Positions 4,016 to 11,830 of a stretch of DNA of 13,870 nucleotides are shown one piece after another. Both the position numbers and the translations under genes were made by a program. Source of the stretch: Dehalococcoidia bacterium (GTDB lineage Bacteria > Chloroflexota > Dehalococcoidia > UBA2979); the NCBI GenBank assembly GCA_030745285.1, contig JASLOV010000085.1, positions 1-13,870 on the forward strand. Direction: 5' to 3'. Every line of letters begins with the position of its first letter. Position 1 is the stretch's first letter. Under the pieces are notes generated by a model that was not told the origin of the DNA, made no database searches, and saw only the letters and a list, made by a program, of their open reading frames with translations.

Positions 4016-6925
4016 ATGAGTGTCCGCCGAATTGGAAGCGTGGGTCGTCTGCCGGAGGCCGAGGCCGAGATCGTTGCGGCAATGCGCAGCAGGGGAGCGC
4101 GTCTCCGCCGCGGGCTGACGGTCGCGGCGATCATCATCATCATCGTCATGGTCGCCGCGCCGCAGGCGCAGGTCGGCGGATTGTTTCCCGATGCGTTGCG
4201 CATCGCGACCCGCATTGCGCCCGACGCCGGCACGATTCAACTGCTGGTCGGGCGTTCGGCCGTCCTCGACCTTGACGCACCGATTACCCGGGTGTCGTTG
4301 ACGACGCCTGAAGTCGCCGACGCGCTGGTGACATCGCCCAGTCAGGTGCTGATTCACGGCAAGAGACCAGGCACGATCTCACTCTTCGTCTGGCAGACCC
4401 TCGGAACGATTCGCACCTACGAAGTCGTCGTCGAGCGCGACCTCAGTGCGCTATCGGAGCGGATGCGCCACCTCTTTCCCGGCGAGACGATCAGCGTGAC
4501 CGGCAACGGCTCCAATGTTGTCGTGGCTGGCACCGTGTCGAGCAAGTACGTGGTCGAGAAGGCCGCCGACGTTGCCGCCGGCTATGTCGAGACACCCGAG
4601 CACGTCGTCAACCTGTTGCGCCAGCAGGAGGGACTGGCGTCGAACCAGATTCTGCTCCGCGTTCGATTCGCCGAGGTTAGCCGCACGGCGCTTCAGGAAC
4701 TGGGCGCCTCGTTCTTCACCGGAATCGCCGGGCACGAGAACTGGATTGGACGAACGACGACACAGCAGTCCGCGGCGCCCGAGTTCGACAACGACGAAGG
4801 TCTTGTGTTCAGCGATTTTCTGAACCTGTTCTTCTTCAACACCAAGGAGCAGCTTGGCGGTGTCGTTCGTGCGCTGCAGACCCGCGGGCTGTTTCAGAGC
4901 CTGGCCGAGCCGAACCTGATCGCGCAGAACGGCAAGGAGGCCAGTTTCCTGGCGGGCGGTGAGTTTCCGTTCCCCGTCATCCAGGGCACCGGTGGGGCCA
5001 ACACCGCCATCACGATTCAGTTCAAGGAATTCGGCATCAGGTTGAGCTTCACGCCGACGGTCCTGGTCGACGACCTGATCCACATCAAGGTGCGGCCAGA
5101 GGTCAGCGCGCTCGACTTCAGCAATGGCTTGAGTTTCGAAGGCTTCAGGATTCCGTCGCTGACGACGCGGCGCGCCGAGACGGAGCTCGAGCTGCGCGAC
5201 GGCCAGACGTTTGCGATCGCCGGTCTGCTGAACAACACGGTCACCGAGACGATGAGCAAGGTGCCGGGCATCGGCGACATCCCGATTCTGGGGCTGCTGT
5301 TCCGGAGCCGCGCCAAGCAGAAGGAGCAGACGGAGCTGGTCGTGATGATCACGCCGCAGATCCTTCGACGCGGATCGCTCGGCGCGGCGCCGACGCTGCC
5401 GAGCCTCGCCCAGCCGTTTCTCGAGCCGATCGAGGACCCGCTGATGCCACCGCCGCCGCACGTGCCCCAGGTCGGTCGAGCGGACGACCCGATCGCCGGA
5501 CCGACGCTGACGGCAACATCTTCGAGCGACGCGACCCTGGCCCCGGCCATCGGCGTCGACGCAGTCCGCGCGGCTTGGGGCGGCGCGCCGGAACCGCCGT
5601 CGCCGTCCGAGCCGGTGCCGCCGGTGGTGCCGGCGCCGGCCGCGATTTCCTCCGTACCGCTTGAAGCGGGCCGCGTGGTGAGTTGGAACGACGTGCCCGC
5701 CGAGCCGGCGATTCCCACGATTTCCGCAGTGGAGTCTCAAGTCGAGCCCACTGATCCCAAAGCAGCGATTCGTGCCGCCCAGGATCGCCGCGATCAGGCC
5801 AGAGAGGCCGAACGGCAGGCGCGCGAGCAGGCGAAACGCGACGCCGAAGCTGCGAAGCTGGCTGAGCAGCAAGCGCGTGAGCAAGCGAAACAGGATGCCC
5901 AGGCCGTGAAGGCGGCGGCGAAGCGGGCGCGCGAGCAGGCGAGGCGTGATGCCGAAGCGGCGAAGGAGGCGGCAAAGCAGGCCGAGCGTGAAAGCAAGGC
6001 GGCGGCGAAGCGGGCCGAGCAACAGGCGAAGCAGGCCGAGGAGGACCGCCGCGAAGCTGAGAAACAGGCCGAACGGGACCGCAAGCTGGTCGAAGAGCAG
6101 GCGCGCGAACAGGCGAAGCGTGACGCCGAGGCTGCCCGCGAGGCCGCGACGCGAATCGAGCGTGAGAGAAAGGCCGCGGCGAAGCAGGCCGGGGAGGACC
6201 GCCGCGAAGCTGAGAAACAGGCCGAACGGGACCGCAAGCTGGCCGAAGAGCAGGCGCGCGAACAGGCGAAGCGTGACGCCGAGGCTGCCCGCGAGGCCGC
6301 GAAGCGGACCGAGCGTGAGAGAAAGGCCGCGGCGAAGCAGGCCGAGGAGGACCGCCGCGAAGCTGAGAAACAGGCCGAACGGGACCGCAAGCTGGCCGAA
6401 GAGCAGGCGCGCGAACAGGCGAAGCGTGACGCCGCGGCGGCCCGGGAGGCCGCGAAGCGGACCGAGCAGGAAGACAAGGTGGCCGCGGAGCGAGCCGAGC
6501 GGGCCCGCAGAGTGGCCGTGGAGCGAGCCGAACGTGCCCGCAAGACGGCGGCGGAGCAGGCACGCGAACAGGCCAAGCGCGATGCGGAGGCCGCCAGGCG
6601 CGCCGTCGAGGCAGCCGAGGAGAAGTGGCGGGTCACCCGGCTGCTGGCGAGTGAGCGCGTCAAGCGTGAAGCTCGGTTGGCCGAGGTCGCCAGCGAGGTC
6701 GCGCCGAGTGGCGAGGCGGAATCCGCCGATGCAGGCCGCGCCGGCGAGGCGGCGCGTGAACGGGCCGAGGCGGAAGCTCGCCTGGACGCCGCGAACGCCG
6801 CCTATGCCCGGGAGCTTCAGCGGATTCAGGAATTGAACGCAGCGTGGGAATCCGAACAGCGGCCGGCGTCGAACGACGGGGCCGCGAGCCCGAGACCACC
6901 GGACAAGAGCGGCGATCGGCGCTAG
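4016..6925 (+). CDS. cpaC: Tad secretin CpaC with a giant C-terminal helical tail
   Basis: This is the outer-membrane secretin channel for the Flp pilus. ATG 4016 follows AGGAGA at 4005-4010. The signal sequence has an unusually long N-region before LTVAAIIIIIVMVAAPQAQ. An internal ATG at 4082 would give a more normal signal peptide but has a weaker ribosome site. The pilus-secretin N-domain starts near residue 73 (IQLLVGRSAVLDLDAPI). The secretin core runs from about 210 (NQILLRVRFAEVS) to 455 and includes VPGIGDIPILGLLFRS at 416 and the closing ELVVMITPQIL. A Pro/Ala/Ser-rich linker (about 456-578) follows. Residues about 580-965 are almost only Ala, Glu, Arg, Lys, Gln and Asp, predicted as one long coiled coil or charged helix with 51-residue tandem repeats. 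Ordinary CpaC is about half this length. The frame stays open throughout, so the tail is part of the protein. Confidence 0.95.
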   Translation: MSVRRIGSVGRLPEAEAEIVAAMRSRGARLRRGLTVAAIIIIIVMVAAPQAQVGGLFPDALRIATRIAPDAGTIQLLVGRSAVLDLDAPITRVSLTTPEVADALVTSPSQVLIHGKRPGTISLFVWQTLGTIRTYEVVVERDLSALSERMRHLFPGETISVTGNGSNVVVAGTVSSKYVVEKAADVAAGYVETPEHVVNLLRQQEGLASNQILLRVRFAEVSRTALQELGASFFTGIAGHENWIGRTTTQQSAAPEFDNDEGLVFSDFLNLFFFNTKEQLGGVVRALQTRGLFQSLAEPNLIAQNGKEASFLAGGEFPFPVIQGTGGANTAITIQFKEFGIRLSFTPTVLVDDLIHIKVRPEVSALDFSNGLSFEGFRIPSLTTRRAETELELRDGQTFAIAGLLNNTVTETMSKVPGIGDIPILGLLFRSRAKQKEQTELVVMITPQILRRGSLGAAPTLPSLAQPFLEPIEDPLMPPPPHVPQVGRADDPIAGPTLTATSSSDATLAPAIGVDAVRAAWGGAPEPPSPSEPVPPVVPAPAAISSVPLEAGRVVSWNDVPAEPAIPTISAVESQVEPTDPKAAIRAAQDRRDQAREAERQAREQAKRDAEAAKLAEQQAREQAKQDAQAVKAAAKRAREQARRDAEAAKEAAKQAERESKAAAKRAEQQAKQAEEDRREAEKQAERDRKLVEEQAREQAKRDAEAAREAATRIERERKAAAKQAGEDRREAEKQAERDRKLAEEQAREQAKRDAEAAREAAKRTERERKAAAKQAEEDRREAEKQAERDRKLAEEQAREQAKRDAAAAREAAKRTEQEDKVAAERAERARRVAVERAERARKTAAEQAREQAKRDAEAARRAVEAAEEKWRVTRLLASERVKREARLAEVASEVAPSGEAESADAGRAGEAARERAEAEARLDAANAAYARELQRIQELNAAWESEQRPASNDGAASPRPPDKSGDRR
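4130..4144 (+). repeat. (ATC)5 run in the cpaC signal sequence
   Basis: Five consecutive ATC codons encode Ile39-43 in the hydrophobic core of the signal sequence. Slippage would add or remove isoleucines without shifting the frame. This is probably incidental. Confidence 0.6.
6044..6502 (+). repeat. Three tandem 153-bp repeats inside cpaC
   Basis: Copies begin at 6044, 6197 and 6350, each opening with GACCGCCGCGAAGCTGAG. Copies 1 and 2 differ at about five positions by eye. Copy 3 matches for its first roughly 85 bases and then decays. Each copy encodes 51 residues in frame (DRREAEKQAERDRKLAEEQA and onward). Fifty-one equals 7 + 4 x 11, which fits a mixed heptad/hendecad helix. The near identity points to recent duplication, and copy number could vary between strains without breaking the gene. 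Confidence 0.9.
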
Positions 6926-6981
6926 GCCACGTCCACACCCGGCGCGTTTGCGAGCCGCCTAGCTCGTCGAGTGATCGAACC

Positions 6982-8175
6982 ATGGCGCAACTGACTGCAT
7001 TGATTCTTGGACAGGACGAAGAGTTTCGACGCCACGTCGCGATGCTGCTACGCGCCGGCGGCGTGCCGGTCGGCGTTGTCGACGAGCAGGCTGCCAACGG
7101 GAGTAGCTCCACACCCGACCTGGCAGTCATCGACATCCGCAGCGATACTCCGCGCGGCCTCTCGACGATCGAACGCGTGCGGTCTGGCTCGGCGGCGGTC
7201 GCCATCTTCGCGATCGCGGGTGCGTCCGAGCCCGAGTTGATCCTCGAGGCGATGCGGGCCGGAGCGAACGAGTTCTTCACCTGGTCCCGTGATGCCGGTT
7301 CGGCCCCGGCCAAGGCGATGGAGGAGTCGTTCTTCGGTGCCGTGCGCCGCACGGCGGCCCGACGCGACGCCTCGCCGGCCAACGCGCGATCGCAGGGCAT
7401 CGTGCTGTCATTTCTTGGGGCCAAGGGTGGCGCGGGGACGACGACACTCTCGGTCAACTGCGCCGTCGAGTTGGCCCGGCTGACGAAGAAGCCGACACTG
7501 ATGATCGACCTGAAGGCTTCGCTCGGTGAGGTCACGCTATTTCTTGGCGTCCGGCCCCGCTTCGGGTTGCTCGACGCCATCGACAACCTGCATCGACTCG
7601 ACAGCGACTTCTTGCGCGAACTGGTGGCGAAGCACAAGTCGGGACTCGAGATTCTGGCCGGGGCCGAGCAGTTCGATCGCCCGAACGGGCAGGACGCCGG
7701 CGCCATCGAGGAACTCTTGCGGATCGTGTCGCGGAGCTACGACTACGTCGTCATCGACTGCGGGAACGTCGTGAGCGCGAGCACGGCCTCGGCGCTCTAC
7801 GCCTCAGACACGATCTTTCTGATCACCAACCCCGACGTGCCGTCGATCCGGAACGCGCAGCGCCTGCTCGAACGCGTGCGAGAGCTGGGTGCGGGCAGCG
7901 AACGACTGCGGGTCGTGTTGAACCGTGCGTCCGAACCACACCTCATCACGTCGAAGCAAATCGAATCGGCCCTCGGGCTGAGCATTCACCAGACGTTCCC
8001 GAGCGACTACCGCACCGTCGCGACCGCGCTGAACTCGGGTGTGCCACTGACGCTGACGAACCATTCGGCGCTTGCGGCCCAGTTCGATCGCTTCACGCAC
8101 GACATTGCCGGCGGACGCGAGCCGGCTGCCGATGCCGGCGACGCGCGGCGCCAGGCGTTTCTCGGACTGTTCTGA
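6982..8175 (+). CDS. cpaE: CpaE/TadZ: receiver-like domain fused to ParA/MinD-type ATPase
   Basis: This 397-residue cytoplasmic protein is expected to place the Tad machine at its site in the cell. The open frame extends further upstream, but the ATG at 6982 is chosen because MAQLTALILGQDEEF begins the receiver fold, and earlier codons overlap the end of cpaC in another frame. The receiver-like part (about 1-125) keeps an Asp at position 51 (VIDIR). The ParA part has the deviant P-loop KGGAGTTT (148-155) with both glycines and the signature lysine, a Walker A'-type Asp in LMIDLKASLGEV, and YVVIDCGN as Walker B. The ribosome site is weak and 56 bases separate it from cpaC. It overlaps cpaF by one base (TGATG). 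Confidence 0.94.
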   Translation: MAQLTALILGQDEEFRRHVAMLLRAGGVPVGVVDEQAANGSSSTPDLAVIDIRSDTPRGLSTIERVRSGSAAVAIFAIAGASEPELILEAMRAGANEFFTWSRDAGSAPAKAMEESFFGAVRRTAARRDASPANARSQGIVLSFLGAKGGAGTTTLSVNCAVELARLTKKPTLMIDLKASLGEVTLFLGVRPRFGLLDAIDNLHRLDSDFLRELVAKHKSGLEILAGAEQFDRPNGQDAGAIEELLRIVSRSYDYVVIDCGNVVSASTASALYASDTIFLITNPDVPSIRNAQRLLERVRELGAGSERLRVVLNRASEPHLITSKQIESALGLSIHQTFPSDYRTVATALNSGVPLTLTNHSALAAQFDRFTHDIAGGREPAADAGDARRQAFLGLF

Positions 8176-9521
8176 TGGCGACGATAGCCACGACCCTTCC
8201 CGCACCCAAGGCCGGGGCCGACCGCGCGGTGCGGCCGGACGTACTGCGACCCCAGTACATCGAGCTGCGGGCGAGCGTCCACCGGAAGCTGCTGAACCAG
8301 CTGAACCTCGAGGCGCTGGCGACCGCGGATCGGCCTCGAGCCGAGTCGGAGATTCGAGCCCTCCTCGTCGACCTGATCAACGCCGAGGGGATGCCGCTCA
8401 ACATGAGCGAGCGCGAGTCGATCCTCGGCGACGTCCTCGATGAGGTCTTCGGCTTCGGGCCGCTCGAGCCGCTGTTGCGGGACCCCACCGTGAGCGACAT
8501 CGTCGTGAACACGTCGTCGAACGTCTACGTCGAGCGCAACGGCAAACTCGAGCGTGTCGAGGCGTCGTTTCAGGACGACGCGCACCTGCTCCGGGTGATC
8601 GATCGGATTGTCAGCGGCGTCGGACGCCGGATCGACGACAGTTCGCCGATGGTCGACGCCAGGCTGCCCGACGGCTCCCGCGTCAATGCCATCATTCCAC
8701 CGCTGGCCGTGGACGGACCGTTGCTGTCGATCCGTCGATTTCCTGCCGAACGCCTCAAGGCGCAGGACCTCGTGACGCTCCGCGCGCTGACTCAGCCGAT
8801 GCTCCAGTTTCTCGAGCACTGCGTCAGAGCCCGTCTGAACTGCATCATCAGCGGCGGCACCGGCGCCGGCAAGACGACCTTGCTCAACGTGCTCTCGGGA
8901 TTCATCGGTTCATCGGAGCGCATCGTCACGATCGAGGACGCCGCGGAGCTGCAGTTGCATCAGGACCATGTGGTCAGACTCGAGACCCGCCCGCCAAACG
9001 TCGAGGGCAAGGGCGCGGTCCGCCAGCGCCAACTCGTCATCAACGCATTGCGGATGCGGCCCGATCGGATCGTCATCGGTGAGGTGCGTGGAGAGGAAGC
9101 GCTCGACATGCTGCAGGCGATGAACACGGGCCACGACGGCTCGCTCACGACGGTCCACGCCAACACCCCGCGTGACGCGCTGGCTCGGATCGAAACCATG
9201 CTGTCGATGGCCAACGCGAACCTGCCCGAGCGCACGACGCGCCAGCAGATGACCTCCGCCGTGCAGATCGTCGTGCAGCAGGCGCGGATGAGTGATGGTT
9301 CGCGCAAGGTGACGAGCATCTCCGAGATCACGGGCATGGAGGGCGACGTCGTCAGCATGCAGGAGGTGTTTGCGTTCGAGAAGGTCGGAATCAGCGAGGA
9401 CGGTAAGGTGCTTGGCCGTTTTCGGGCGACTGGAGTTCGACCGAAGTGCTGCGACCGGCTGCGGACAGCGGGCATTCACGTGCCGAGCGACATGTTCGAG
9501 GGCGCGACCGAGGTGCGGTAA
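8175..9521 (+). CDS. cpaF: Tad secretion ATPase CpaF/TadA
   Basis: This 448-residue hexameric motor ATPase of the PilT/VirB11 family powers Flp pilus assembly, and in some Tad systems retraction, at the inner membrane. The N-terminal part holds the usual CpaF region (EVFGFGPLEPLLRDPTVSDI). Walker A is GGTGAGKTT at residues 227-235 (Lys233). The Asp-box region follows in IVTIEDAAELQL, Walker B is RIVIGEVRGEE (Glu303), and the His-box is GSLTTVHANTPRDAL. All key residues are present and the length is normal. The ATG shares a base with the cpaE stop, and its own TAA overlaps the tadB ATG (TAATG), so the three genes are tightly coupled. Confidence 0.97.
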   Translation: MATIATTLPAPKAGADRAVRPDVLRPQYIELRASVHRKLLNQLNLEALATADRPRAESEIRALLVDLINAEGMPLNMSERESILGDVLDEVFGFGPLEPLLRDPTVSDIVVNTSSNVYVERNGKLERVEASFQDDAHLLRVIDRIVSGVGRRIDDSSPMVDARLPDGSRVNAIIPPLAVDGPLLSIRRFPAERLKAQDLVTLRALTQPMLQFLEHCVRARLNCIISGGTGAGKTTLLNVLSGFIGSSERIVTIEDAAELQLHQDHVVRLETRPPNVEGKGAVRQRQLVINALRMRPDRIVIGEVRGEEALDMLQAMNTGHDGSLTTVHANTPRDALARIETMLSMANANLPERTTRQQMTSAVQIVVQQARMSDGSRKVTSISEITGMEGDVVSMQEVFAFEKVGISEDGKVLGRFRATGVRPKCCDRLRTAGIHVPSDMFEGATEVR

Positions 9522-10501
9522 TGCAAGAGTGGATTCCCATCGGCGTCTTCGTCGTGGGCACGGTCGGCGTGGTGCTGCTGTATGCGGCGATCGTCAGGTT
9601 CAGCGAGCGCGGTGACGACAAGAAACTCAAGAAACGGCTCTCCGAACTTGGCGGTGCCGCCTCCACAGCCGTTGACGGTGCGCCGGAGAGCGACCTCGTC
9701 AAGCGGCGCGCCGCCGGACCGCTGTCCGGACTGGACCGGCTGCTGTCGCGCACCAATCGGGGTTTCCGCCTCGAACGCTGGCTCGAGCAGAGCGGCGTCG
9801 GCCTGAGCCCGAGTGCGGTCATGGTCATCGCCGTGGCCGCGGCCGTGGTCGTGGGATCGCTGGTCGCGGTCCTCGTTCGCCTGCCGCTGGCCGGCCTGGG
9901 CGCCGGGGCCGTTGCGGCTGCGGTTCCGTTCATCGTCGTGCGGCAGCGCCGGGCTGGACGGCTCCGCCGGTTCGAAGAGCATTTCCCCGAGGCGTTGGAT
10001 CTGATCGGCCGCGCCGTTCGCGCCGGCCACGGGTTCACTGCCGGCCTGAAGATGGCCGCCGACGAACTGGACGATCCGGTGGGCCCGGAGTTTCGCAAGA
10101 CGTTCGACGAGCAGAACTTCGGACTGCCGTTGAAGGACGCCCTGGCCAACTTGGCCGAACGCGTGCCGTTGCTCGACGTGCGCTTCTTCGCGACGGCCGT
10201 GCTGATTCAGCGCGAGACGGGCGGCAACCTCGCGGAGATTCTCGAAAACCTGGCTAGCGTGGTGCGGGAGCGCTTCAAGATTCTCCGGCAGGTCCGGGTG
10301 CACACCGCGCACGGTCGGTTCACGGCCTGGGTGCTGCTGGCGCTGCCCGTGGGCCTCTGCATGGCGCTGTCGGTCATCAATCCCGAGCATATGAACCTGC
10401 TGTTCAACGAGCCGATGGGGCAGACGATGCTGCTGACGGCAGCGACGATGCAAGTCATCGGGTATCTCTGGATCAAGCGCGTCGTCAGAATCGAGGTGTA
10501 G
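9521..10501 (+). CDS. tadB: Tad inner-membrane platform protein TadB
   Basis: This 326-residue protein of the GspF/PilC (T2SSF) family forms the inner-membrane platform with TadC and couples to CpaF. The start ATG at 9521 (MQEWIPIGVF) is chosen over upstream in-frame codons because it overlaps the cpaF stop and has GAGGTG at 9510-9515. Predicted membrane segments lie near residues 5-24, 98-119, 122-140, 267-286 and 303-320. The T2SSF domain lies between, with the typical motif FPEALDLIGRAVRAGHGF and the later RETGGNLAEILENLA. Length and order are normal for TadB. The tadC start is one base beyond the stop. Confidence 0.95.
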   Translation: MQEWIPIGVFVVGTVGVVLLYAAIVRFSERGDDKKLKKRLSELGGAASTAVDGAPESDLVKRRAAGPLSGLDRLLSRTNRGFRLERWLEQSGVGLSPSAVMVIAVAAAVVVGSLVAVLVRLPLAGLGAGAVAAAVPFIVVRQRRAGRLRRFEEHFPEALDLIGRAVRAGHGFTAGLKMAADELDDPVGPEFRKTFDEQNFGLPLKDALANLAERVPLLDVRFFATAVLIQRETGGNLAEILENLASVVRERFKILRQVRVHTAHGRFTAWVLLALPVGLCMALSVINPEHMNLLFNEPMGQTMLLTAATMQVIGYLWIKRVVRIEV

Positions 10502-10502
10502 C

Positions 10503-11417
10503 GTGGCGATCACCCTGGCCGTGCTGGCGTTCGTCTTCGTCTCCTGTACCGTCGTTGCCACCGCGATGCTGATCTCGGCGGGCGGCACCGCCGTCATCGA
10601 TCGACGGCTCGACGAGCTGCGGCATGGCCTGCCGGAGCCCGCCGGGGACCGCCCGAAGTTTGCCTCGGTGTTCGGCCTGTTCAAGCGGGTCGGCAACACG
10701 CTGCCGCGTTCACCGAAGGAGATGAGCAAGTTGCGGCTGCGCTTGACGCACGCCGGCTTCCGCCGCGACGACGCGCTGCCGCTCTTCTACGGTGCCCGGG
10801 TGGCCACGGCGCTCGGATTGTTCCTCGTGGTCGCGACACCGGTGTTCCTCCGTCCGAACATGATGCTGGCCTTCGGCGGGCTTCTGCTCGGCTATGTGGC
10901 GCCGGGGTTCGTGCTGGCCCGGCTGGCGACGCGGCGTCAGCATCGGATCCGTCTCGCGCTGGCCGACGCGCTCGACCTACTCGTCGTGAGCGTCGAGGCC
11001 GGCCTCGGCCTCGACCAGGCCCTCCAGCGCGTCGGCGACGAGCTGGCCTTCGCCTATCCGGAGCTCTCGAACGACTTGAGGCTCGTGACGCTCGAATTGC
11101 GCGCCGGCACCGACCGGGCCGACGCGCTGCGCAACCTGGCCGATCGAAGTGGCGTCGACGATCTGAGCGCACTGGTGGCGATGCTGATCCAGACCGACCG
11201 CTTCGGCACGTCCGTGTCGCAATCGCTTCGGGTGCACGCGGAGACCTTACGGATCAAGCGGCGTCAGCGGGCCGAGGAAGCCGCAGCGAAGACCGGCGTC
11301 AAGATGGTCTTCCCGCTGGTGTTCTGCATCTTTCCCGCGATCTGGGTCGTGACCATCGGGCCCGCCGCGATCCGCTTCGTCAACGTGCTACTTCCCATCG
11401 TGGAGCAAACCCGATGA
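10503..11417 (+). CDS. tadC: Tad inner-membrane platform protein TadC
   Basis: This 304-residue protein from a GTG start (GAGGTG lies just upstream at 10494-10499) is the second T2SSF-family platform subunit and partner of TadB. Membrane segments lie near residues 3-22, 100-139 (two) and 266-297. The T2SSF core contains ADALDLLVVSVEAGLGLDQA and later LSALVAMLIQTDRFGTSVS followed by the basic stretch RIKRRQRAEEAAAKTGVKM, the usual TadC end. It is shorter than TadB, as in most loci. Its TGA overlaps the ATG of the DUF192 gene (ATGA). Confidence 0.95.
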   Translation: MAITLAVLAFVFVSCTVVATAMLISAGGTAVIDRRLDELRHGLPEPAGDRPKFASVFGLFKRVGNTLPRSPKEMSKLRLRLTHAGFRRDDALPLFYGARVATALGLFLVVATPVFLRPNMMLAFGGLLLGYVAPGFVLARLATRRQHRIRLALADALDLLVVSVEAGLGLDQALQRVGDELAFAYPELSNDLRLVTLELRAGTDRADALRNLADRSGVDDLSALVAMLIQTDRFGTSVSQSLRVHAETLRIKRRQRAEEAAAKTGVKMVFPLVFCIFPAIWVVTIGPAAIRFVNVLLPIVEQTR

Positions 11418-11830
11418 GCTCACGCCAAACGGGCGACGGCGCCACGCGTGTCTGCGTCCGCAACGCACAAACCCACTGTCTTCTCGCCCATACCGTGGAG
11501 ATGGCCCGGGGCCGAAGGGCCCGGAGGCGTGGCCTGCTCGGCCGGTTGTCACTGGGGGCGGACGAGGCGCTCTGGATCGAGCCCAGCCGCGGCATCCACA
11601 CCTTCGGCATGCGGTTCCCGATCGACATCGTCGCCCTGAACGCCGGCGGCATCGTCGTCGATGTGGCCAGCCAGGTGAAGCCGTGGCGGGTCCGATTGCC
11701 GCGTGCCGGGACCGTCGGCGTGCTGGAGTTACCGGCCGGCCGTGCCCAAGCGTCTCGGACCCGAGTCGGCCATCAGATTCTCTTCGAGGCGTCTGACGAT
11801 GACCCATACCGAGCCGACGACTCCGCCTGA
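11414..11830 (+). CDS. DUF192 (UPF0127) family protein
   Basis: This 138-residue protein has the DUF192 pattern: an ARGRRARRRGLLGR segment near residues 31-44, SRGIHTFGMRFPIDIVALNA near residue 58 onward, then VKPWRVRLP and VLELPAG. The family is a small beta-rich fold of unknown biochemical role, often secreted. Here no signal peptide is visible, so it is probably cytoplasmic. It is coupled to tadC by a 4-base overlap, and members of this family recur near tad genes in my experience. The C-terminal 10 codons overlap the next gene. Family assignment is good, function unknown. Confidence 0.9.
   Translation: MSSRQTGDGATRVCVRNAQTHCLLAHTVEMARGRRARRRGLLGRLSLGADEALWIEPSRGIHTFGMRFPIDIVALNAGGIVVDVASQVKPWRVRLPRAGTVGVLELPAGRAQASRTRVGHQILFEASDDDPYRADDSA

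Noticed and set aside
2484..4082. 532-codon minus-strand open frame opposite flp2, cpaA and cpaB
   Set aside because: It is antisense to three well-recognised genes and its translation is Arg/Asp/His-rich without any domain, as expected from GC-rich codon bias.
6044..6502. CRISPR array
   Set aside because: The repeats are 153 bp, directly adjacent without unique spacers, and in frame within a coding sequence.
5349..6663. Long minus-strand open frames opposite the cpaC tail
   Set aside because: They are repetitive Arg/Pro/Ser or Ala/Ser/Arg strings mirroring the tandem repeats of cpaC. The plus frame continues uninterrupted from the secretin core.
6844..6981. N-terminal 46-residue extension of CpaE from an upstream start
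   Set aside because: It overlaps the cpaC end in another frame, is low-complexity Arg/Ser/Glu-rich, and the receiver fold begins exactly at the ATG at 6982.
11703..11798. Upstream start for the AAA ATPase
   Set aside because: It would overlap DUF192 by 128 bases and adds a segment without domain character, while the ATG at 11799 has a suitable ribosome site.
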